Notes: generated by a model from the sequence alone, not told the origin. Positions 48,514 through 62,100 are shown, numbered from the stretch's first letter. The stretch is 64,000 nt of DNA from Whitmania pigra (GCA_021613335.1 JAJTWR010000305.1:615001-679000); one strand, 5' to 3'. Translations and numbers: made by a program.

Positions 48514-51500
48514 ATGATTGCAATCGGTAATTATTGGATTTCTTATTTTCTGGAGATTTGTCAAACTTTGTTGAATATCGGAATGTTTTAATTTTAAATG
48601 TTCACGAAGAGATTATGATCGCTTATATCGATAAGTGCATAAATATTGAGTTTACAAATTCATAATATTGCAACATTAATATTATAACGATAACGATAAT
48701 AATTTTCAGCTTTGGCAATTGCCCTTATCCAATCAGTTGTTCATGGACAAACGATGGTGACAGTTAAGATGGGAGATACTGCCAATTTCACATTGAATTC
48801 GCCAAATAACTTGGTTTGCACGAGGAATAAACAAACCATAAACTTCAGCGGGCGATACGGATTGGTTAACAACAACGATGGCACTGCAAACATGACACTT
48901 TCACAAGTAACAAAGGATGACTATGGATTGTACACTTGCATGTGGAACAGCGACCCGAACACGATGATACAATTCAGTTTGGTGGTCGTTGGTGAGATAA
49001 ACAGGTTAATTATTTTGTTAGTTAGAATAACTAAAATATGGTCACCTCAAATGATTGACAGAACCAATTTACATGGATGTGAATCAAGTGGTGTACAATC
49101 TCAACGACAATGTGACAGTAACATGCAGAGTCACCTTCTACATGACATCAAATTTGATGCTAAATCCGGACCAGGATCTTGCACTTTCTATGATTCTCAA
49201 TGGTAGAGAATTGGCAAGAGATAACCGCACCTCTACGATGGTGGCAGAAGTCAGGAAAAGAAACTTGGTAATAATTGAAAAAATTAATTTTTAAAAGTAA
49301 TTGATGTACAACGTTTTGAATGATGGTTATGAATAAGAAATACATAAGTTTACGTTTTAATTACATAACGAATATTAAACTCTATTCCAGAATTAATTTG
49401 CATTTTTCAAACGAATTTATTTTATTTATTTACGACATTATAATAAAATTCTGAAATTTTATGCAAGATTTGCCTTTATCATATTGTTTAAAATTCCATC
49501 TACATTTATTTTTATCAAATCACTCAGACTTATTCAGGAGGTGCTATTGAAGATATGAGAAATAACAATGTCACATGCCTGCTCAAGTCCATGTATTTTT
49601 CAGAGAGCGCGTCCCAAAGAGTCTACATAACGAGTATTGCGATTTCATTCATTTTGTCCCACGATAATTATTACCAATGTAATAGTAGATTTATAAGTAA
49701 TAATACAATAAATGATTATTTTATTTATTACTTTAATATATACTGCATTTAAATAAAATATATCTACATTTAATTATCCAGCTCCTCCGAAAGAAGCCAA
49801 GATTGCAAACAAATCTATAACCACATTTTACCCAGGACAGACCTTGGTTTGTACCGTGGACAGTTACCCCTACTTGACTGTCAACTGGAATAAACTCAAC
49901 GTTCCTTGCCAAAGTCCCCCAACACCTTGGTCACCAAATGCAGGGGGCATGGCCACCCTTACCTTAACACAAAACTGCCTTGGACAACAAACTTGGAGTT
50001 GCACAGCCACCTGGACGGATATGGTAACAGTTGTGAATGATACCATCACCTTTACAGGTAAAATATATTGTGTATACGGTTTTAAAATATTTTCTCTATT
50101 TATTTTATTTTTATATAATATTCTGAGTATGACACTATTATTGATACTAGGTAATATTTACATTTAGTACAATTATTTCAGTATTTAATTAAATATTAAT
50201 GAAATCAATAAAACATACATTTTAAATTTTATAAATGTTAACATTTATTCAAATTTCAAGAACACTGCATTAGATTAAAATTATAATTTTATTATTATTA
50301 TTTAGTCATTTGAACATTATTTTTGGACTTAGTTATTGTAGTTATATGTTTTACTTGTTAATCATTAAAATTATTTATGGTTTAAAATAATTTTTTTCAG
50401 TTTTAGCCAGCAACAGCTCCTTGGACTCTCAACAAACTAAGGAAGAAGAAGATAGTAAGACGATAAGCAATCTTAAATAGTTTGAGATTCAAAAATTATG
50501 ATAATAATTTGTCAAGAAATTAAATTGGAATTAAATAAGCATTAAATTGGATATTTGTATTAGAAGTTTAATAAACTGAAGAGCATTAATATCGTAATTT
50601 ATAATAGTATATGCTTAGCAAAAATAATAATTCTAAATAATAATAATAATATTATCAATTAATTAAAGCAATAGTATCGGTAATAGTAATGTTTGACAGA
50701 TTTTTCTTACAATATTTTTTTTATTTGGATTACGAAATTTCATTCCAGAGAGGAAATTGGCCATTGGCCTTGGAGTTGGTCTCGGTCTTGGCATTCCACT
50801 GCTGATTCTCCTCATCGCCCTCATAATTTTCTGCTGCCGTGGTAAGAAATGGTCTTTGTAAATAATTATTTAATTTGGTAACATTATTTTTTCTTAATAT
50901 TTTATTTTAATTGATCCATTGGTCAGTTTTTTTTTAACTAATAGCAGTAATTTTTTAAAGTTGCGGATTACGATCTCATCTTGACAAGCATTCATTCAGT
51001 GACTTAATTTGCTTTTGAATGATGCAACAACGTGCTGTTATTGTTGTTAGTTGTCACTTTAAACCCCTTTTCAATTCGATAACAACTCTGCAACAGCCTC
51101 TGAATGGTAGGCGTATTTATTTAGTACTGCCTTTCTGTAAACTGCAATGGTTATGCAAGTTACATTTGCAAAGCCAATACAAATAAAAATAGATAATTTT
51201 ATTTTAAATAAACTAAAAACTTTTAATAACAAAAAGGTTCTGATCGAGGCGGATCAATCAAGAAATCTGACCCAACTAAAAAAGCTCAGGCAGCCCCAAA
51301 GAAGGCAACAGCTCCTGTAACCACAAACAACCCAAACCCCAATCCCAATTTCCATGCTCTTCCAAGCTACAACCAGGTCGCTAAGCCTGGTAACGGAGTC
51401 AGTCGTGGTGGACCTGGGGTACCTGACATAGGGGTGGCTCATCTCAACGGAAGTGGCAGCATTCCCCAGTTGAATTCGTCGCTGGATGGTCAAATCAATT

Positions 51501-51577
51501 TCAGGACGGACAGCGGTGCAGTTAATCTGGGAAAAGCCGATTTGGGATTTCAGAATCGCTCCTTCACCAACATTTGA
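48514..51577 (+). CDS. Ig-superfamily type I membrane protein (gene B)
   Basis: Eight exons: 48514-48526 (MIAI), 48710-48991, 49062-49267, 49528-49633, 49782-50057, 50401-50454, 50749-50841 and 51237-51577 (TGA). All join in frame. Product: signal peptide (MIAIALAIALIQSVVHG), three Ig-like domains (a: KDDYGLYTCMWNSD; b over two exons; c: QTLVCTVDSYPYLTVNW), a short acidic stalk, one membrane helix (GVGLGLGIPLLILLIALIIF, then CCR) and a tail of about 113 residues. The tail is Lys/Ala/Pro-rich, then Asn/Pro- and Gly-rich (PTKKAQAAPKKATAP), and ends FQNRSFTNI. Many N-x-S/T sites lie outside the membrane. It is the intact partner of the broken copy A1. A surface receptor or adhesion role is likely; no orthologue recognised. 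Confidence 0.75.
48702..50066 (+). repeat. Recent 1.36-kb duplication, copy 2
   Basis: Partner of 44064-45426. It differs by scattered substitutions, a few small indels and the 5-base GATTG that copy 1 lacks. Confidence 0.85.
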
Positions 51578-54500
51578 TTGACAAACGGCTGGGTTTCGGA
51601 TCATAAATGTTCGACAAATATGCAACTATTATCATGCCCTTTTTTGCTTTCATTAAGAATGGCATTTATTAATGGCATATTGTTAAATAAGTTTAATACT
51701 CTCATCCAGGACTTTTCTAGAAGCGCATTTTACGAAAATCTCAATTTCCATTTTAATCGCATTTAGCAAGGTAGATCTGGACAAATATTCGAGCTCGTAC
51801 ATGATGGGATTATTTAAAATAATTTTGTTGTTGAAACTTAAGCTGCATGTGATCAGTGTTTTGTTGCGGAAATAATTTTTACCTATTTTTTAAAAAGTGA
51901 ACTCGCTTGTTGAATTGTTGAAATAAATTTTCTGCATTTATTAATCGATCTGAACTTTGTACATTCCGTCCGCAAACAATGCAATAGCATCAACCGCACA
52001 TGCATCAATCATTCACATCAATCATCGATTATGATGATCCAGAATCATCCAGAAGACATTTTCGAAGCTTCAGATTACTAATTATTAATTATTTATTATA
52101 ATTAGTTATTACTGACCTTTATTTGACGTCATTCTAATTTGATTTCTTTACAAAAATAACATTGTACCATATATTTTTTAACAACATGCATTTCGCTGCA
52201 TTTCCAAGCACATTATTTGTGTCTGAGATCTGATTTATTACGTATAAATATATACTTATATATTTTTATTGCTGAAAGATTGGCTTTAACTGAGCGATGA
52301 ATTGAATGCGAGAAACCATTCACACACACATATTTATCATTCCGCCAAAAATTGTCTGTTTTTAGATTCAACCATTAATAGATCAGTTGATTCTGCGCGC
52401 GCGTAATTGTTCGTAAATGTTCACTAACCAGTTCTGAATTCCACTTTAGCTGTCTTCGTGTTTTTTCTTAATTTGACAGAAAATGATGGTTTATTTTGCT
52501 CCGTCGTAACGTGTAGAAATGCTTCTAAAAATGGACTCCATTTCTCGTTTGGAAAAACATTTAGAAGATTAGTTGTTGTTTTTTTTATTTATTTATCGGG
52601 TTTGTTGAATGAAATCATTTATAAAAGTTGTGTCAACTGAATAATAAAAATAATAACAATATTATTTTTCAAAATATTACATCTAATGCAAAGAAACTAC
52701 TCTAAAATTTAATTCCCAAATTAGTATTAAATAATTTAATGATGCTAACAATAATTATGCGTAATATTCTGAAAATATTTCGAATGATCCCGACGTAACG
52801 CTGTTTTTATTTTTATAAAAAAAATAAGCATATGATTTGTAATTTGTTTAAATAGCTTTTTTTTATCATGCAAAAATAAGTTATTATTTCGTATTATAAA
52901 TATTGAGTGTCTCACATGAACTTGGAAAGATAATGTAAATTATTAAAAGAATATGCTCAATGTAAACTTATGTTTTGTTACAACAACCAGAAGAAATATT
53001 GGCTTAAATGAGAAATTATAATAATTTTCGTATATTTTGGAATGCAGATATTTTAGAATAGGTTTATCGATTTGAAAACGGGCTTCTGTGAAAGGCGAAA
53101 AAAATAATGATGCATAGTACACCTGCATTTACAGAGGTTTTAATGTGCAGTACATTTGTCGAGTAAATTAAAGCGATTTATTCGTTTGAAATATTTTTTT
53201 TGTCTGAATATTGGCGCCAAATTTAATGCTTCATTTTAATTTTGAATCGCGTCCTCATTGGCGAATAAATAATTACAGCATTCCGAAAAAACTCTGCATA
53301 CGTTAGTTACGCATGCTTTATTTTCTAATTATAGGACGCTCAGTAATCAGGTGACCCGGATCGTAATACCTGGCAATTACTTGCTCGTAATTCTTAATTT
53401 ACATCATGTTTGCGAAACACGATTTCCTAAAAATCGGATATATGACACTATTTTTTGTAAAATGGAAATAGTCGCAATGAACATCTTTTTTTTTACCAAA
53501 TATGTCGGATGAGTGAATGGAATATTCTACGAAACATGCATGAAATAAATCCTATTATTAAATTAAATTATAAATCATGAATGAAACCTTATTTCCGTCC
53601 CACCAGTTACAAGCACCGAGTTAACAAACTCAAGCAATGAATTAATGCATCCTTGAATTCACCTCGTGTACAATTCAGCCGAAGGACACATTATCCATCC
53701 AGCCAAAAAAAAAAATAATTGCAAAATACAAAAAAAACATTAACCACGCAAATTCTGACATTTCGACTCATTAATCAAATGATTTAATTTTTTTTTTGCG
53801 TGCAATTAATTAATTCCAGGGCTCCTAATTACTAATTTTTGACGCGATAAATTTTCCTTACACTTACTTACCTTTACTGAGTCATTAATGAGGGATCGGT
53901 AAAAGCTAACCAATCAAAATATGTTACCCATTCATCACTTGGTGACTCAAAAGCCTCAACATTTCCTGCCAGGATGCTACTAATTTTGTTTTTTTTTAAA
54001 TTTATTTTTTATTGTTGAGTGGTTTAAATCCGATTTGGTTTAATTCATAAACAGCAAAACAAAACAACGCTTGACAACCTCAGTGTCATCATCACCATCA
54101 TCATAGTCATAGTCCTTATTATTATTATTAATATTGTTTTCAAACGATAATATTACTAATGGAATAAGTTAGCGATGATGAGCTTCACTGATACCCTGAT
54201 TGATTGTATCATTGTTCAAGTGCCAAACATAGGTTTCTGACAACTTCGACGACAATTAATGTCGTTAAGTGGGTCGAACGTGTACAAGAAAAAAAAAGGA
54301 AGGAGTGAAATTAACTTAAGGTCGACGTGCGCAAAAAATCTCCTGGCTAACGAGATTACAAACGCTCTCTCGCTGCGTGACTAAGGTCGATGTCTACTCT
54401 CTCCTTCCTTGCAATCCCTCTCACTCCTACTTTCTCTCTCTCTCACTCACTCAATCGCAGTGCTCATCTCTAAATTGTAAACAGAGCTGCAGCGAAAAAA

Positions 54501-54614
54501 AAAACACGACCCTAAGAGATGACAAAGTCTTGAATGATTAGAAACACAAAGACATTCGTGCATTCTTCTCCCGGTTCTAAATAAATCTTCTGGAATATTC
54601 AAACCACGCTGTTC
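51578..54614. other. Intergenic, no gene seen
   Basis: About 3 kb, AT-rich, with homopolymer runs (for example A runs near 53706 and T runs near 53788) and no supportable exon on either strand. From about 54240 GC content rises toward the miRNA locus. Confidence 0.55.
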
Positions 54615-54863
54615 AGAGAGAAAGATAGAGAAAGAGTGAGAGAAAGAGAGAGAAAGATAGAGAGAGGCCCGGTTTAGTCTACGGCAGAGTTTCAGAAACT
54701 CCGGCTACGAGCAGAGTCACTGTTGAGCACATCTCCGAAGAAGGCCTCGTCGAAAACAGAGCAGTATTTTGAGGAGGGAAATGCGTCTATAAATAGCAAT
54801 CATTTAAATCGCTCTCGACAGGCAACAACAGTGTTAATATCCTCGCGAAGTCCTGAAGAAAAA
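54615..54863 (+). promoter_or_regulatory. Candidate promoter of the miR-100/let-7 locus
   Basis: A GAGA-rich tract (54615-54667) is followed by GC-richer DNA and a TATAAATA box at 54788-54795. A short ORF starting MEASRPPACLP lies just downstream at 54863, followed by a donor-like GAGGTAACG near 54911. This could be the first exon of the primary transcript. CCAAT motifs at about 55332 and 55363 could mark a second start. Link to the miRNAs is inference from position and strand. Confidence 0.3.
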
Positions 54864-54910
54864 TGGAGGCTTCTCGCCCGCCCGCCTGCCTGCCTGCCGG
54901 CGCTAAGGGG

Positions 54911-57167
54911 GAGGTAACGGTAAATAATTATTTATTATAATTCACTCGGCTGAAAGGATTTCTTCAGCCGGTTTGTGTGGGTTTTTTACGAAAGTTATCT
55001 CTGTTCCGCCCCTCTGTTTCGAGCTGACAATCGGATGGGAGGGTCGTCCGTGTTCTATAATCTATGTTCGGGGATTTTTACGCAAAGGCAGCTACGTCGG
55101 ACGAGCTGGACGCCGATTCCGAGTTGAAATCACTTCTAAAATCGGATTAAAGTGGATTTAAACTGAGAAATCTTTCGTCGCTCGGACGGATGGAATTTAA
55201 GCGACTTAAATTTGCGGAATTGGAGCGATTTAAAAATAGACGACTAGTCGGGTTAGGTGCCTGGACGAACTCCAACATCTAGGTCGTTTCAGTACTCGAC
55301 GACACGTGGTACATCGTTCGACGCTTCGACCAATGAGAGGAGCCGATTCAAATCTAGTCGACCAATCGCACGGCTCGACAGATAAGATGGCAGGCAGCGT
55401 GTAACTCTAGTAAATTGTATTGCACGGCAGCAGACGAGTTTAACCGCTCGCTCGAGAATTCTTTTTTTTTTTTATTTTCGGAGGATTTTTTATTTTTTAG
55501 CTCCGGTGTTCTCGATCGACTCGCGTTCCATGTTTTTCTGTCGTCGTCGTGGGATAGCTTTTTCTCCAGGAGATGTTGGGAGTTTTTTGGGACGAAATAC
55601 GAAGCAGCGTGGTCGAGCACGAGTCGACACTTTCAAGAGGCGGGAAGATCGTGGGTGTGGAGATTTTTGAATCGTTAATTTTTTTTTTTTAGGAATGAGA
55701 TTCTTGTGCGATCTGCCTGTCGATGCCCGACTAAGGGTTTATATTGCCTCGCATCCTTACGCCGTCCGCTACTGAGCTCGACCCGAGCATGTTTCAGCGG
55801 CCTGTTTTTGCACCTCATGTTTTCGCGAAATTATCCCCGAGATGGATATTTTTAACATTATTTTTTTGCCGATCCGTCGGTCTGATTCGGACTTTTTGCT
55901 GCAGATGCGTTCTGTGGAACAGGAGACCGGGTTGGTTGATTTGCAATTGTGTTGTAAGTACTGAACAATTTTTATAAAGTTAATTTTTATTTGTTCTGAT
56001 TTATTCATTTACTTTTAATTAATTGGTAATGATTGTTTTTTTTTATATACATATGCATGCAAAGATCCATCCATAATAACAAGTTAGGGATGCTATCAAA
56101 ATATTTTGCCTCGAAAACCTAGGGCATAGCTCTATCTATGAATTACAAAATGATTTGAATAAAATTTAATTTACTGTTAAAGTTTGCGAACTTAGTTTTT
56201 TTGAAGGGAGATTTTCGTACGGCGTGTTTAGGAGAAACCGATCACGTCTTGCTTAGCTATGATTTTGTGCTGAGATCAGTTAATTTCTAATACGGGCCCT
56301 CACTCCTGCCTTATCCTGTAAATGGTTTGAGTCTAGACAGCTGGTTCAGTGAGTCATGTCCTTGGTTTGATGCTAGTGTGTGCATTATAAAGCCTCTTTT
56401 GAATATGTTCATGATTCCTGCTAGCTGGCTTATCTCGGCCTGCTCAGCTACGGCTCTTCTTTCAAATCGAGTTCCTGCCTCCCTCTGCGCTGCATAATTA
56501 ATTTTGAATTATTTTGACTTTATTCTGATTTTTGACTTTATTGGCTAACATTTGACGACCAACAAGTCATTCTTCCTTTTGTCGAAGAACGGCTTTATTT
56601 GTTTCGTCCGTCTTAAATTCGACGTCCGTCGATTCGCCTCCCCTTGCCTCGGCCATGACGGTCTTCGGTCGCCATGTTTTATCTCCGTGTCGGAGGACGG
56701 TGCGACCATCGCGGCACTTCCTTGCGGTCGTTCGATCGGTTTTTAAGGTTCGGGTCATTTTTTCGATCGAATCGACGGTTCCGTTCCGAGTCGAATTCTT
56801 ACGGTCGAGAGAAATTTTGCGAAGAATAACCTCGAGATTTGACTTCATTGAAACGCGGCTTTGAAAGTCAAGTCTGAATTGCTCCCGAGTGCCTTCTGAT
56901 AATTAGTTCGGTGTCTTCATGGTTATGATCTCGCCGAAGTCGAAAACTTCAAACCGGCAAGACTCTTGAGAGTTTTATTGCGTTCAATTTTTTTTTTAAA
57001 CTTTCATCTTTCGTCTTTTGCCCGTTGCTTGCTACAAAATTTTAACATAGACTTGCAATCGATGATATTTTTTACAGTTGTGATTATTTTAAACTTGTGT
57101 TTTATTTTTCAAATTTTTATGATAATTTTGTGGAATCGATGAACGCGATGTTTCCTTCCGCGAGGCA
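54911..57167. other. GC-richer, ORF-poor leader region of the miRNA locus
   Basis: About 2.2 kb without a protein gene I can support. Base composition is clearly more balanced than in the flanking 50 kb, with many CG dinucleotides. The short open frames here have no recognisable domains. It is best read as primary miRNA transcript or its regulatory DNA. Confidence 0.4.
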
Positions 57168-57255
57168 CGTCTGGCCAAATGAACCCGTACGACCGGACTT
57201 GTGTCAGTAGTTAGCTTATCCACAAGTCGGTGGGCAGGGTCTGTATTGCCAGAAG
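57168..57255 (+). ncRNA. mir-100: miR-100 (miR-99/100 family) precursor hairpin
   Basis: The 5' arm at 57182-57203 begins AACCCGTA and ends ACTTGTG, the family's first eight and last seven bases. It differs from the conserved bilaterian miR-100 at mature positions 9, 10, 11 and 15 (compared from memory). The 3' arm starts CACAAGTC at 57221, perfectly pairing GACTTGTG of the 5' arm across a 17-base loop. Further down the stem, CCC pairs with GGG, and TCTGGC (57170-57175) pairs exactly with GCCAGA (57248-57253). Seed ACCCGTA is intact. It lies 556 bases upstream of let-7 on the same strand, the ancestral bilaterian order. Mature product would load into Argonaute and repress mRNAs. Confidence 0.8.
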
Positions 57256-57727
57256 GAATAAGCTGACGTTATTACATCGTTGCATGATTATTATTAACCT
57301 CCACGTTACTTGCGAGCTCGTCTTAATAAGTTAAAATGCATAAATAGTAGTAAGTTGACTGCTTTGTCAGTGCAGCTAAGTAAAACATTCAATGCTCTGA
57401 GAGCAGTACGACTCTAATCCGCACTCTTTTGTTGCTTTCGGTCGTGATTTTGGTCCGATAGTAGGGTTACTTTACAGGTGGTTAAGCCGCCTTTTATGTT
57501 AATGCCTGCCGTTTCATTGGCCGTCCACGGTTGTTCGTTTCGCAGCTACTTTTCGAGCCGCTAAAGCCGTGCAACCGTTCATTATTCGAAAGCCTCGCCA
57601 TTCTTTTCTTTTGACGAGCTGTTCGAAGGCCCTCGATGACGACTTGGTCGTAAAACTTGCTCGAAACCACGTCTCGAGTGAGTAACTCCTACTCTGACGT
57701 GCCTGCCACTGGGTCGAACATGTGTCA

Positions 57728-57812
57728 TGTCTCTGGTTGAGGTAGAACGTTGTACAGTTAAGAGTTACACCAATTATCGGAGAACTGTACAACTGTCTAG
57801 CTTTCCTTGGGA
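57728..57812 (+). ncRNA. let-7: let-7 precursor hairpin
   Basis: The 5' arm at 57738-57759 starts TGAGGTAG and ends with GTTGTA and CAGTT. Compared with the nearly invariant let-7 (from memory) it differs at mature positions 9, 11 and 18; the seed GAGGTAG is unchanged. The 3' arm (57783-57806) carries AACTGTACAAC, an exact 11-base complement of GTTGTACAGTT in the 5' arm, and continues TCTAGCTTTCC, as in known let-7 star strands. The loop is about 23 bases. It is co-oriented with miR-100, so both are probably cut from one transcript. let-7 controls developmental timing and differentiation in bilaterians. The central changes make a let-7 paralogue or fast-evolving orthologue possible. Confidence 0.85.
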
Positions 57813-57829
57813 ATGACCTGACTACAACC

Positions 57830-59129
57830 GTCAAAGCTAGATTTCGATGCAGTCTCTCGTGTTCCTCGAGGACTACGATCGGCGAGGATTCGGGAGTTTC
57901 AGAGCACTCGCTCACGAAATAGGAATTGTAAACTGATTTGTAAACTTAATGAAGTCTATTGTTATTTTGTTTTTCATCAAAAGAATGCTCTAAATTTAGA
58001 ATTTAGAAATTGCATTTTTAAAGTACTTTATTGTCGCCTATAATTATCAGTAATTAGAATTGTTACATGTTAGGGTTGTGATGCTGCACTCGAAATCTCC
58101 TGGTTATGACACGACCGCTGCAACGGTTTTTACAATTCTTCAGGTCTTCCGTTTTAAATGTTTTGGCACCTAAGAGATACATGCCCGAAGTCGTAAATCT
58201 ACTCGGTCAGAATGGTTCGCTTCAAAGGGAACGGATGAAAACCTCCGCCGTCGACGAGCCAGATGTTTTGAAATCATGAGCGAGGCCTTCTCTCTCTGCC
58301 TTCTCATTAGGTCTGAGTCAGCTCGGCATAGCCGGCCCGCCCGCCCGTTATCGGTAATTGATTCCAACGTTTTCTTTGTTGGCTGGAAAGAATTATCGAG
58401 GCACATTTTCTAGGGCTTGTGAATCATTGTTGAGGAAACTTCCCACTTTGGAGCTACAGGCATGTTGAGTTTTCTCTGTTTCCAAAATCTTTCCCACTCT
58501 GGGTCAAAGCCTGCATTTCTGTATTTATGATTCCGTTTTTTAGCTCGACGTGTTTGGGCGCGAAGAGTCCCAACCTGGATTAAGCTTAACCCATGAATGC
58601 GATATGGCGGTGATTAATGGCACTGGGTATCAGATACCCTGGGGGCCACGAATCATGCCTCGAGACTTCATCTGTGGCTGTCTCCAGATGCTTGGCTGGT
58701 CTTAATAGGTGTTCTGATGTTATTAAGCAGAAATATTGTAAATTGTGATTTAAGATATTTTATGAACATTCTTCAACATTTTTTTCAGAGATAGTGATTT
58801 TCTTCTGGATATTTAGCAGGAATTGCTCGTAATTTGTTGGCTTGTCGGAATCAAAAGGCCACATTCTTGTGTTGGTGAAGAAACAGTAGTGCTGTGATGT
58901 GTTCAAGGCCCGGCTTGCTCCTCCGTTATAAATAGTTGTTAAGCACCTAACATGCTAGTAGACAGGGAACTATAGAAACATATTATTAATCCCAAGAATT
59001 ACATTCAGAATAGAATATCATTAGTCACTTGTTTTATCGAAATCGTAAAATGACCGGTTATTATTCGATTGCTAAATCAAAAATTTTGAATAACAACCGA
59101 TCGGTCTGAATAACTCATTACAATCACTT
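57830..59129. other. 3' part of the miRNA locus / intergenic
   Basis: I see no protein exon here. I looked for the third cluster member, miR-125/lin-4 (seed CCCTGAG), and found no match in this stretch or elsewhere in the window. Confidence 0.45.
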
Positions 59130-62100
59130 TTAGAATATTCTCCAATCTCCATGGAGTAGTTCGACTCCCGTTTCTTCAGTTTCCACGCTCAACTTTTTCC
59201 ACCATGGCATGTCGAGTTGACGAAGCTTTTCCATGTGTTCTTCTTTGGCTTTCACGGCGACGGGCACCGAGCAACTTTTGAGAGACTGCATCACCTTCGA
59301 CGAGTTTTCAATCCCCGCTCTATCCGTTGCACCTGCATGGCAAAATGTAAGTAAAATGTAATGTACGTGGTTTTGAAAAAGGCACGGTTTTTACGCTCGC
59401 AGCCGTAAATTCGCATGACATAACCGATGTGGTTTTTGACGCACAAAAAATTATTGTACAGGTTAGGTGCAAGAAGTAGTTGATAATTGTGTCGGCTGGA
59501 ATAAAATTGCTGTGGTTTAATTGCCTGTGATTAGCTTTGGATCACAGTCACTTTCTGGGGAGTATGTGACTGGTGATAAAAGTGATGATTAATATGAGGT
59601 CGATGACGACAATGATATTGATGATGATTAATACAAGGTCGATGATGATGATAATGATGATTAGTAACTGGCTTACTAAGTAGTAAATCAGCATCTGCCA
59701 TTGTATGAGCCACTAAAGCTTCTAGGTGTCCGAGTCGCCCGCTGTCTTCGTAGCGTGCCATGAAGTGCTCGCCCAAGCGAGACTGAACCTTCTCGTGCAG
59801 TCGTTCCATTTCCCGAGCGCTTCGTTCTGCCTGGAATTATCGAGGCAGAGCTGTTATTTTTGTCGTAAATCTGTCTCTCTTTAAAAATCTCTGTTAATAA
59901 ATCCGTCTAAACAAATAGCGATGTCATTATTTATGAGCTCCGCTTATCATTTTATGTGCTTCTGTGCCAAATTTGGAGCGTTTGAAATGATTTGATTTAA
60001 CTAAGATGTTCCTGCAACATGTAATGTGCAAATAAAACATTTTGGAGGGCAAAGCATTCCAACAGTTTCAAATCCATGAAAATCATGAACGTCGGAAAGT
60101 CAACCTAAATGAAATTATCCGACAAGACAAACCTGTGTCCTGTTTTCCCTCCAATCCGTGATCTCCTCCTGGAGGTCGCTCATCCTCTGTTCCGAAACCC
60201 TCAGCGTTTGCGGTCCTCCAAAAAACTTCTCCTCTCGTTTCTTTCTCTTTGAATATCTTCTGTACTGAAATTCGAAGAACCCCGGATTTTGGGGGTTAGG
60301 GTGAGTTTACAAAGTGAGATGAATTTGAAAATTTTAGCTCATTTTGATAAATTTATTACTTAAAATTAACAACGATAGTTGATTCTATGACCTAATTCAT
60401 CACAGCAATAATGCCACTTTGACATAATTTCTTTGAGACCACTTACCGCTCTTTGTATTTTTATGGCAGCCTGGTTAAGGATGTGTCTCTGTCTAAGAGC
60501 AGGCACATTTCTCTGGGCTGCATATCTTCTCCACGATGCCTGTATCTTGGTGGCCGCTGTAGTCTGCTCCTGGATCAAGTACTTCTCAACCTGGGCTATT
60601 TTGTTGTTGTTAATACTGCTGTTATTATCGTCCTAAATATTATTGTTATGGTATCTCCTTACTATTGATCATTATCATCATCACCATCATTGTCATCATC
60701 ATCATCATCATCATTACCAACAGAGTTATGCTTAACAGTTATCATTTTTACTAATTGTTCTATTAACATTCCTACATATGTCGTCATAGATCTTGCGTTG
60801 CACTCAAAACATGTGTTAATCATCATCATCAGCATCATCACCAACATAACCATAATCATAATCATATTCATAGGAGTATTTCCTCTAGAATGAGTTTAAA
60901 TGGTTCTGCCATCGGTTGCAGGAGGAAACGATAACATAGACACATCATCGTGTCTTCAGTTCTATTGCCACTGTAATCATCATCATCAATCATCATCATC
61001 ATCATCATCATTGTTGCTGTGGTTTGTGCTCGAGCTCACGAGCATGCTCCCTTACAGGAGGGTAGGATTTGAATGGCATGGAGCTGTCTCCAGTGCAGCT
61101 TCCTCATGTTGTATTTCCTCTGCTTGGCCAGCAAGTACTGAAGATCAGCCTGCATTTTCTCCTCTTGATGCCCTAGTTCTTCTCTTTCTTTTCTCTCCCT
61201 GTTTCGTGGCAGCAAGAAACAAAATATCAATCGAGTCGAGTTAATTGTTCGAGTCAAATGGTTTGCCTGTTTGTTGAGCAGGAAATGGAAAGTGAATGTA
61301 AGTTTTCGAGTGCATAATGTTTGAAAAACTGTTTTTCTAAAGCGCTTGCTAATTCTCGTTGCTCTGCGAAATTCGTGAACAGAATTTAAAACTGCCGAAA
61401 CACATAGAAATTGCAAAGGAATAATAAGATCATAGAGAATCGGGCTTTTAAATATTTACGCTATTTATGATGCAAATTCCAGACGTGCTGCTCGGATTGT
61501 CTAGACGTAGGAGTTAATTATTCGATAAATGTAATTTCCCTGCTAGAAATGCCATAAATAGCTCAACATTCAAGCAATAACTTTTGGAATCTCTCATCTG
61601 TAATGGGATAATCCACTGATTTTTGGTTGTCGGTACCTGAATGATCTCTGGAAGAGGGAGAGGGCGCTGTTGGCCTGCCGAAGTCTCTTCCGGGCAAGGC
61701 AGCTTCTCCACCAGGACTGGATTTGAATCGCTTGATGTTCAAACTTCTGGAAGGGAGGTTACTCTTTATCGCGCAGAACGGCTTCCGATTCGGTAAACAC
61801 GTAATATTTAACGAACAAATTAAATTGTGAACAATAGCCAGACACCTTTTGCTCTCTTCCACATAACTTAAATTCTGGATCTAAACGTCCTTCGTCTTGC
61901 AGATTATTCCAGTGACAAGCCACTCACCTTCAATCTAGCCTGTTCGATGCTTCCGGTGTCCAACAGCAACAAGAGTTCACCGAGGAAAGGCTCTTGTACC
62001 CATTTATTGGCATAAGTCTTGAGGCCCCTGAAAGTATTCAGTTGAGGTTTATTAATGGAAGAGAAACCGGGGGAGTTTCAGCCTGGCTATTATTTCTGGC

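Noticed and set aside
54863..54917. Short protein starting MEASRPPACLP as a real gene
   Set aside because: Low-complexity, very short, and no following exon could be placed; more likely part of the miRNA primary transcript.
57514..57915. 133-codon minus-strand open frame
   Set aside because: It covers the let-7 hairpin in antisense and shows no recognisable domain.
58600..58680. Possible miR-125 or miR-10 arm (ACCCTGGGGGCC)
   Set aside because: The seed does not match either family and no pairing arm was found.
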